Below, piece by piece: positions 43,001 to 51,601 of a DNA stretch of 64,000 bases (position 1 is the stretch's first letter; every line of letters starts with the position of its first letter). The notes beneath the pieces were generated by a model. It did no database searches. It worked only from the letters and a program-made list of their open reading frames with translations, and had not been told where the DNA came from. Source of the stretch: Chrysophaeum taylorii (taxonomy: Eukaryota; Sar; Pelagophyceae; Pelagomonadales; Pelagomonadaceae); assembly GCA_029834535.1 (NCBI GenBank), contig JAQMWT010000407.1, positions 62,001 through 126,000 on the forward strand, in the 5' to 3' direction. A program made the translations under genes and the position numbers.

Positions 43001-44512
43001 CCATTCTGTTTCCTCCTGTCACGATGTTGATTCTGTTTCCTCTGTCGCTTCTGTTTCCCCCTGTAACTCTTTGTATGTCTCTTCTGTTAGCTTTCGTTTG
43101 TTAGTTCATTAGGTCTTCCTTCCCCTTTGTTTAGCTAACACCCTTGTTGATCCTCATGCACACGTTTATTACTCTGCTTCCGAAGAACTGTCGCAATATT
43201 CCGACCTTGACGGATACACTATCACTTCCACCCATCTATGTGAAGCTTTAGCTCCGACCAATCCTGAGCGTCCTGGCTGGTTGCAAGCCATCGCTAAAGA
43301 ATACAGCTCTCTTGGTCAGCTTGGTTGCTGGGATGTTATGCGCCTTCCTTCGACGTTTTCTGGCAACATTTGTACCCTCAAGTGGATCCTCCGCAAGAAG
43401 TATGACTCTGGCCGCTTCAAATCGTACAAGGCTCGCCTCGTTGTCCGCGGTTACACCCATGTTCACGGCATTGCTTACCACGACACGTGCCGTCCTGTAG
43501 ATGTCATCTCTGCTTTCATACAAGCCCCTGTCTGGCGTTGCTGTTCATGACTGGGATTTGCATAAGTTGGATGTCAACTCCGCTTTTATCCAAGCTCTCA
43601 TTGACGAAGACATCTATGTCTGGCCACCCGGAGGCTATGCTCCTCGCCAACCCACCGATGGTTCCAAAATCGTTTACAAGCTCCGTCGCTCTTGGTATGG
43701 TTGCAAACAAGCTTGTCGCAATTGGTGGCTTTATTTGGAACGCTTCCTTCTCAATGATTGTGGCTTCGTCCGCGGATCTGGTGACACTTGCCATTACAAG
43801 CTCGTGCTCAATTATACCGTGGTCCTCCGTCTCGTTTTAGTCGTTGATGATCTTCTTGTGGCGCACCCTCGTCATTGCATTGGCCATTACCAAGCCTTTT
43901 TCCTCCATATCCGCGCTTTCACTGACGTCAATGAACTTGATCTCACCTCTTACGTTGGCTTTTGAAGCTGAATTGCTCGCTCTTTACGCCGCTACTGCTG
44001 AGCTCTATTGGCTTCTCCAACTTTTTGATGACTTTGATCTCCCTCGTCACACGGTACCAATGTATGTCGATAATAGCACCACCGTCACCCAAGTCCGTCT
44101 CCAATGTCTCCCGCGGCGCACCCGCCATATTGATATTCGCTTTTACCGCCGAATATCATCGCAACCACATCATTGACCTCCAACATAGCGATATCTTCAC
44201 CCGCAGTACGGAAGCTCCTTCCTTCCTCCGGCTTCGTGCTCGTTACCTCACCTCGCGACTTCGCCCTGATATCTCCTGTCTCTTTCTGCCACACTGCCTC
44301 TCCTGACGTCTTCCTTCAAGCTTCTCCTCTGTGAGCGTCTCACTTACCCCTTTTCCTTCTTCCTTTTCTTTCTTTTCCAGCACCTGTGTGAGGACCTCAC
44401 TTACCCCTTTTTCCTTTTCTTTCTTTTCCAGCACCTGTGTGAGGAAGCTATGACACTTACCCCTGCACCACGTCCCCATTATAGTTCTCTCATCCCCATT
44501 TCAGTTCTCACA
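40098..44512 (+). mobile_element. Ty1/copia LTR retrotransposon A (fossil)
   Basis: Ends are two 75-bp direct repeats, 40098-40172 and 44438-44512, apparently identical, starting TGTGAGGAAG and ending TTCTCACA. CCAAA flanks the element on both sides (40093-40097, 44513-44517). Right after the 5' repeat is a primer-binding site TGGCAGCAGGTGTTC, complementary with one mismatch to the 3' end of the initiator tRNA-Met used by element B. Parts in order: a gag-like region with a Cys-rich knuckle (about 40.2-41.1 kb), a low-complexity region with a 35-bp minisatellite (41.48-41.67 kb) and 21-bp repeats (42.92-43.01 kb), copia reverse transcriptase (about 43.2-43.95 kb) and RNase H (44.0-44.15 kb). 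The interior is clearly broken, with many breaks, and integrase is not recognisable. Confidence 0.8.
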
Positions 44513-44517
44513 CCAAA

Positions 44518-47500
44518 TGTTACGAATGGAATGAGGCGTTAGACTAGCGATAAGAGAAAGACGTATATATACACATATATATGGATACTGGATACGTGGT
44601 TCAGGGGTAAGTGTCATAGCTTCCTCACACAGGTGCTGGAAAAGAAAGAAAAGGAAAAAGGGGTAAGTGAGGTCCTCCTCACACAGGTGCTGGAAAAAGA
44701 AAGAAAAAGGAAAAAGGGAAAAGTGAGACGCTCACTGAGGAGAAGCTTTGAGGAAGACGTCATAGAGGCATTTGTGGCAAGAAAGAAAACAACAGAGATC
44801 AGGGCGAAGATCACGAAGTGAGGTAACGAGCACGAAGCCGGAGGAAGGAAGGAGCTTCCGTACTGCCGGTGAAAATGTCGCTAAGATTGTGAAGGCGGGG
44901 TATGTGCTTGAGATCGATGATGTGGTTGCGACGATATTCGGCGGTACTGTAAAAGCGAATGTCAATATGGCGGGTGCACCGTGTGAGACATTGGAGACGA
45001 ACTTGGGTGACGGTGGTGCTATTATCAACATACATTGGGACCGTGTGACGAGGGAGATCAAAGTCATCAAAAAGTTTGAGAAGCCAAGAGAGCTCAGCAG
45101 TAGCAGCGTAAAGAGCAAGCAATTCAGCTTCGAAAGAAGAACGAGCAAGTAAGTATTGCGAGCGGGAGCAGTAGGCTATCATAGAGCCGCCGAGAAGAAA
45201 GCAAAACCCAGTTGGAGAGTGGCGGTCATCAGGGTCGTCGGCCCAGCTGGAGTCGGAATAACCACAGAGACGAAGGGTAGAATCGCGACCAAGAATACGG
45301 GCAAGATCCTGAGAACCGTTGAGATAACGCAGAGTGTGGGATAAAGCGTGCCAGTGGGGTTTACCAGGATTGTGGGAAAAACGCGCACACTGATTGACGG
45401 ACCAAGTGATATCAGGGCAAAGTCATGATGGAGATGAAGAGGACACAGCCAACAATACGACGAAAAGGGATGCGCGCCATGAAAATGTGATCTGGAGAAC
45501 CAGGAGTAGGACAATCAGCCGCAGAAAGATGAAGACCTTTGGGAGCGGGGGTGAGTTCGGGTTTACTGTTGATGAAGCGATGTTCGGTAAGGATTTCACG
45601 GATAGCATGGGATTGGTCAAGAGTGAGGGTTCTCCGAGGGCGATCACGCGTAATGCGAAGACCAACGTAAGAGGTGAGATCAAGCTCATTGACACCAGTG
45701 AAAGCGCGGAAACGGAGGAAAAAGGCTTGGTAATGGCCAATGCAATGACGAGGGTGCGCCACAAGAAGATCATCAACGACCAAAACGAGACGTAGCACGA
45801 CGGTAGAATTGAGCACGAGCTTGTAGTGGCAAGTGTCACCAGATCCGCGGGCGAAGCCACAATCATTGAGAAGGAAGCGCTCCAAATAAAGCCACCAGTT
45901 GCGACAAGCTTGTTTGCAACCATACCAAGAGCGACGGAGCTTGTAAACGATTTTGGAACCATCGGTGGGTTGGCGAGGAGCATAGCCTTCGGGTGGCCAG
46001 ACATTGATGTCTTCGTCAATGGGAGCTTGAATAACAGCGGAGCTGACATCCAACTTGTGCAAATCCCAGTCATGAACAGCGACGAAGGTTAGAAAGAAAC
46101 GGATCGTGACGATGTTGGCAACCGGTGAGTAGGTGTCATGATAATCAATGCCGTGAACCTGGGTGTAACCGCGGACGACGAGGCGAGCCTTGTACGCTTT
46201 GAAGCGGCCAGAGTCATACTTCTTGCGGAGGATCCACTTGAGGGTACAAATGTTGCCAGAAAAAGTCGAAGGAAGGCGAACCACATCCCAGCAACCAAGC
46301 TGACCAAGAGAGCTGTATTCTTTAGCGATGGCTTGCAACCAGCCAGGACGCTCAGGATTGGTCGGAGCTAAAGCTTCACGTAAATGGGTGGAAGTAATAG
46401 TAGTTTCGTCAAGGTCTGAATACTGAGACATTTCTTCGGAAGCAGAGTAATAAACGTGTGCATGGGGATCAACAAGGGTGTTAGCTAAACAAAGGGGAAG
46501 GAAGACATAATGAACTAACAAACGAAAGCTAACAGAAGAGACATACAAAGAGTTACAGGAGGAAACAGAAGCGACAGAGGAAACAGAATCAAAATCGTGA
46601 CAGGAGGAAACAGAATCGCCCGTATAAATGTTTTTGTTGGTTGTTGTAACGCGCGTTGGTCGACTTTGCGCGGTCGGCCCCGTCTGGCGCGACGTAATGG
46701 TGCACGTTTCGTATTGTCCGGTAACAGTGTAGTCAGTGACGGTTGAGTTGTGATGATCAGTCCCGATAAGGCCGGCTCCGGAGCATCAAAAACAGAGGAC
46801 ATGGGCGCGACGGCGGAAGATAAACGAGGGTCGTAATAAAATAAGTCAGGAAAACGAGAATCCACTAGAGACGGAGGAAGGAGTTGAGAGGACAGTGACT
46901 TACGCAGAGCGAAATTTTCGTCAAAAACAACATCAATCGAGGTGTGGATGACAGGACCTGTGGGGCGTTGAAGCAATATGCGATATCCAGGGCCTGCAGA
47001 GGGATACCCAATGAAGATACCGGTTATAGCTTTGGTAGGCCATTTGTCGCCAGTAAGAATTGCAGCAGGACACAACCCCAAACACGAAGAAAATCGACAC
47101 GAGGGAGAGTTTCATGTAGCATTTCATATGGCGTCATATATCCAGGATTAGAGGCATTTGGCATACGCTCAGAAATGAAGTCAGCCGTTTCCATGGCCCA
47201 ACGCCAAAAATCAGGTGGACGGTGCGCATGTACCAAAAGAGTGCGAGTAATATCAGCAGTTGCGCGATGAGAAACTGCAGAAGGTTTCGAATTGTCCCAT
47301 AAGAGAGCGGTCACGATCGGTGTAGATGAGGGCAATGCGATATCCGAATGGGCGAACCACGGTAGACAGAAAAAGTTCGAGTTGACGAGCGTTCGTAAGG
47401 GCATCGTGTCGTGGAGCAAAGTAACGCGTGCGGCGGCGCGTATGATCATCGACAAACGTGAGGATCGCGCGATCTGGGCCCATAACCCAGAGGTCGTTCG

Positions 47501-47619
47501 ATCGAAGCGAACACCTGCTACCATGTTACGAATGGAATGAGGCGTTAGACTAGCGATAAGAGAAAGACGCACGGATACTGGATACGTGGTGCAGGGGTAA
47601 GTGTCATAGCTTCCTCACA
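44518..47619 (-). mobile_element. Ty1/copia LTR retrotransposon B (fossil)
   Basis: Minus-strand element of the same family as A. Terminal repeats are 44518-44629 (112 bp) and 47524-47619 (96 bp), starting TGTTACGAAT and ending TTCCTCACA; they differ mainly by a short TATA-type insertion. CCAAA flanks both sides (44513-44517, 47620-47624). Parts on the minus strand: a primer-binding region with an unusually long initiator-tRNA match (47473-47523), integrase (about 46.9-47.46 kb), reverse transcriptase (45.8-46.45 kb, close to that of A) and RNase H (44.83-45.18 kb). No gag region was recognised, which is unusual and gives a length of only 3.1 kb. Broken, with a handful of breaks; the similar end repeats suggest a fairly recent insertion. 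Confidence 0.82.
47473..47523 (+). other. Initiator tRNA-Met-derived primer-binding segment
   Basis: The plus-strand reading is the 3' two-thirds of a eukaryotic initiator tRNA-Met, including CCA: anticodon arm CTGGG-CCCATAA-CCCAG (anticodon CAT), variable loop AGGTC, T-arm GTTCG-ATCGAAG-CGAAC with the initiator-specific A at the first loop position, then ACCTGCTA and CCA. It abuts the inner edge of the 5' terminal repeat of element B. The 5' part of the tRNA is missing, so this is not a tRNA gene. Confidence 0.8.
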
Positions 47620-47624
47620 CCAAA

Positions 47625-50262
47625 GAAACGGTCGTAAACCACCAAAAGGGCGGTATTTTACAATTGTAGGGCGGCAAAAGTTTAAACCGGATTTTAACGT
47701 GTTTTTTTCAACCGAGAGGGTGGGAGTTACGCGCCGGCAAAAGTTTAAACCGGATTTTAAAGTTTTAAACCATCCAACACGGGGTTTCGGTTTTAGACCG
47801 CCACGTCAGTCACGTCAGCAGCTTATCCTTTTATTTCCTTGAGCAGGTCAGCTACCGCGAGCGCCCGAGAACGCACGTGCCGTGTCGCTGCCACGGCTGG
47901 CGCCACAATCATCATCCGTCAACGCGCACCATTGGGCGTATTGATATCACTCGTTGACGTTGTCCACCGTCTTTTTGAAGAGCATTGGCGCGGGGGCGGG
48001 TCCTTCCGACATCGACGACACTGACTTCGGCGGTACGATGGTTAACGACTGTACTGTCTGCGGTAGATATGCTTACCGTGGGCACCGCACATTGATTGCT
48101 CGGACCCGCTCAACGTACGGCCGCGCGATCGCTGGGTTTGCCGAAATCGAACGAAGAGGACTAGGCGCGCACGTGGTAAAATTCCATCCAGTCATCGTAC
48201 AATGGGCGCGTATCAGCGGACTCCTCGACCTCCTCAACAGGTCCTGGCTCCGGCTCTTCCTCAGGCTGATGGCACATCACACGTGGGTTCGCCCGAGGCC
48301 ACGAATTATCGCATTCTACGTATCCACGCGATAAAGTGCCGTGCCACCTGGAGTCCGTGCCGTGAAGCGTGGTCAGGATGCCGGCACGGCATGGGTACGA
48401 ATGCCTCCACATCCATCAAGAACGCCGTGGGGCCAGCCAACCAACAGAGCCAACGACTGTGGTTGATTGACATGCGTCGTGGGTTCGTTCCATAGAGCCG
48501 CTCAATCAGCTGTGGGGGTCGCGGGCGAGGTTGTCGGCCTTTGTGTCGGTCAACGACTGCGGCGGGGGAGCACGCGACGATGGGCCCATCGTTCGAAGGA
48601 GGGGCGAAACTTGTGACGTACATTCGGCGCGCACCACCACCGCGAGCTCGGCCCTGACATTGGCGGCGTTGTTGAACTTCCTCGTTCGTGGTGTTTGGCG
48701 AGACGACGGGCCCATCGTTGGGAAGTGGGAGATTCTCGCGGCGGCGCCCGCGTGGGCGGTCGGACCAAGCTTGTTGGAACTTGGGTACTCGTGAGTTATT
48801 GTGGTGTCCTCGTTCGACTTTTTGGATTTAGCGACGACTCGAGCATCGTCGGCGTTGGGAATAACAAAGAGGGAGTTGTGCCACGATAGTGCTGTGAGGT
48901 CAACACTATTGTCGTCTAGCTGCCGTTCGCCAACGCGGTGTTGGTTTGCGTGTCCGCATTTCCCTCGTCGCAGGCTCGCTCCAACATTCTTGGTCGAATC
49001 TATCTTCTACGCTCCAAACTTCTCCTGATTCTGTCGCGCGGACTTATTTACTTCTCGGGCTCGTGTTGTTTTTATGACAACTACAAGTTATGACGCTTCT
49101 GACGCGTCAAGTTCTGACGCAGGCGACGTGTATATTCTTACGTCACGCGATGTCATATTATTCAATCTCCACAGCCTTGACGCCCCTGTTCAGTCTCTCT
49201 TCTCTCTCTTTCGCACTCTGGCGAAGCGAAGCTCTTGTGTATTCATATCGCGCCGGTCTATGCCGACATCCCAGGCCTTGAAAAAGCGATGGGTGGCGTG
49301 CTTTAGGGTCGAAGACAGAAAAGTGATACGCCGCGACGCGCACAACAACTCGGACCCCAACAGACGACGATGTGGAGGTGGCGTTGAATTTTAGCTCCTA
49401 TATGGTTGAAGAAAACCGAGTGTTTTTTCTCGGAGGAACACTTTTTTGGAGAAGAAGAATCAAGCGACATCGGTCATTCATCGAAGCCGTGCGCTTCGCG
49501 GAGGTCGACAAGAAAGTCTTCGCCGCCGTCGGGAACAAGCGACAACGGGCTTGTAGGATATAGATGGAACACTCCTTTATGTCTCTCCGAACGGTACTCC
49601 AACACGACCCGAGTCACAGAAGCTGCATTTTTGCCCGCGCAGCTACGAAACAAATAGCGGTGTGTCCATTATTGACAAACAAGCTACATAATTCACTACT
49701 TACAGGCCCTCCCTCCCTCCCTCCCTCCGGAGGCGACAGCTTTGTCAGAGCGAACATGTCGAAGGCGCGTTCCGTACTGGTGGAGCCGGAACACCGCGGT
49801 AACATAGAGTCTAACGCGAGAGCTGCTTGGATCGTGGTGCCAGTCGCAAACAAAAAGAGCACCGGATGACGACGACATTCGAGCATATCGCTCGCTCGAC
49901 CGTCGCACGTTTTCGTCACTTTTGATGGTTGGAACAGCGGACCCGACAACAAGTGACTCCAATTCGAGATTGGGCTGCGAGCATAGGTTTGTTTGTTTGT
50001 TTGTTTGTTTGTTTGTTTGATTCATTCACGATACGGTGGCTCGCCAATCAGGCCTTGGGTGCGCACCACGCAGCCAGCCTTGGCGATGAATCCCAACAAG
50101 GAATGTTTGGGTCGCGGGTGATTTTAGCTCCATTTCTTAGTTTCTGCAAAATCAAGGAATGAGTCATGGCGCTTGAATGACGTCAGTTCTGTAAAAAGTC
50201 AAACCGGTGCGCGGCGCGCAATTGAATTATTGCGTTAGCGAGTTTGAGGAGGAGGTCGACGT
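47625..50262. other. Gene-poor stretch between the copia nest and desaturase copy 2
   Basis: CGGCAAAAGTTTAAACCGGA followed by TTTTAA is repeated directly near 47671 and 47731. GGGAGG-type runs lie near 49709-49730 and a TTTG array near 49987-50018. Apart from the decayed frame at 48160-48720 no coding sequence is supported. The last few hundred bases presumably hold the promoter of the desaturase. Confidence 0.5.
48160..48720 (-). pseudogene. Decayed open frame, unknown family
   Basis: Minus-strand protein-like pieces: about 48310-48530 (LIERLYGTNPRRMSINHSRW, then AGPTAFLMDVEAF) and 48161-48300 with an acidic, Pro-rich C-terminus (EEEPEPGPVEEVEESADTRP, ending DDWMEFYHVRA). They lie in different frames, so the sequence is broken at least once. 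Not recognised; an old transposon protein is possible. Confidence 0.3.
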
Positions 50263-51522
50263 ATGGGTCGGGGCGGCGAGGCGATCGTGTCTGGGTGTAC
50301 GAGTTATGGCGCGACCGTGCTGTCGGCCGAGGACAAGTGGATCGCGGAGGTGGACTTGGTGGAATTCGAGAAGGAAGTGACGGCTTTGGGGCAATGGCTT
50401 GCGAAGCAGCAGGGTCCTGAGGACATCGCGCACCTCCGAAAGATCATCTGGTGGTCGCGGCTGTGTCAGTACGTAGGTGTTGCGACGATGTGGTGGCGCG
50501 TGAACCCGATCTCCATCTTCTTTCTGTCCCTCGGGACGATGACGCGATGGACGATCGTCGCGCACCACGTCTGCCACGGAGGCTTCGACAAGTGCGGCGA
50601 GGAGTTTAACCGGTTCACGTTTGGGGTCGGGAGCATGTTCCGGCGCGTTGTGGATTGGCTCGACTGGATGATGGTGGAGGCGTGGAACATCGAGCACAAC
50701 CAGCTCCATCATTATCACCTCGGCGAAGATTCGGACCCCGACCTCGTGGAACACAACACTTGGGAATTGAGGGAGTCCTCGACCAGCAAACCCTGGAAGT
50801 ATCTGGTCGTTTTCCTGATGATGGTGTCGTGGAAGTGGTGGTATTACGCGCCGAACACCTTCAAACAGCTCAAGGCGACGGAGCGCCGACGGCGCGGCCA
50901 AGCCCCTAGGTCGAAATCAGAGGAGGACCTCCCGCAGCTCTTCAACTTCGCGTGGTTGTTGGGAGGTGGCGAGCAGACCTTTTTTAACTCGACGGAATTC
51001 CTGGTGCGGTGCCTTTTGCCCTACTTTGTCCAGCGATTCGTGCTGCTTCCGCTTCCGTTTTTTTTACTTTCGAGTCGAGCCTTGGTTCGAGCCGTCGTCT
51101 CGCTTTTTCTCGCCGAAATCGCGACCAACGCGCACTCCTTTATCGTCATTGCCACCAACCACGCCGGGGACGACTTGTACCGCTTCGAGCGCCACTGCAA
51201 GCCTCGGAGCCCGACGTTTTACCTTCGTCAGGTGATCTCGAGCGCCAACTTTTGGACCGGTACTGACGTCGGCGACTTTCTCCAGGGGTGGCTCAACTAC
51301 CAGATCGAGCACCACATGTGGCCGGACCTCTCGATGCTTTCGTATCGCAAGGCCCAGCCGATCCTCAAGCAGATTTGTGAAAAGCACGGCATTCCCTACG
51401 TCCAGCACAACGTATTCTACCGCCTCAAGAAGCTCGTCGACATCATGGTCGGCGACGCGACCATGCGCAAGTTTCCCACTGCCTTCGAGCGCCAAGTCGA
51501 CGTCGTCGTCGTCGTTGATTAA
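50263..51522 (+). CDS. Membrane fatty-acid desaturase (copy 2)
   Basis: A 419-residue paralogue of the desaturase at 36595-37863, with identical histidine boxes (HHVCH, HNQLHH, QIEHH) and near-identical membrane segments. The two differ mostly in the first 25 residues, a middle loop (about 165-235, here with an extra SKSEEDLPQ stretch) and the acidic C-terminus. Substitutions are mainly conservative, indicating a functional duplicate under selection rather than a pseudogene. No cytochrome b5 domain. The ATG at 50263 follows a GAGGAGGTCGAC stretch and gives an N-terminus like that of copy 1 (MGRGGEA against MGKGAQN). Convergent with the phospholipase D gene, 79 bp between stop codons. Confidence 0.85.
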   Translation: MGRGGEAIVSGCTSYGATVLSAEDKWIAEVDLVEFEKEVTALGQWLAKQQGPEDIAHLRKIIWWSRLCQYVGVATMWWRVNPISIFFLSLGTMTRWTIVAHHVCHGGFDKCGEEFNRFTFGVGSMFRRVVDWLDWMMVEAWNIEHNQLHHYHLGEDSDPDLVEHNTWELRESSTSKPWKYLVVFLMMVSWKWWYYAPNTFKQLKATERRRRGQAPRSKSEEDLPQLFNFAWLLGGGEQTFFNSTEFLVRCLLPYFVQRFVLLPLPFFLLSSRALVRAVVSLFLAEIATNAHSFIVIATNHAGDDLYRFERHCKPRSPTFYLRQVISSANFWTGTDVGDFLQGWLNYQIEHHMWPDLSMLSYRKAQPILKQICEKHGIPYVQHNVFYRLKKLVDIMVGDATMRKFPTAFERQVDVVVVVD

Positions 51523-51601
51523 ACAAACAAACTAACTAACTTACTCACTAACTTACTCACTAATTGTGTTATTTAAGGAAGGTAATAAAAATTAAGTGGT
51601 A

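Noticed and set aside
47473-47523. Initiator tRNA-Met gene
   Set aside because: Lacks the 5' third (acceptor 5' strand and D-arm) and lies inside the copia element at the primer-binding position.
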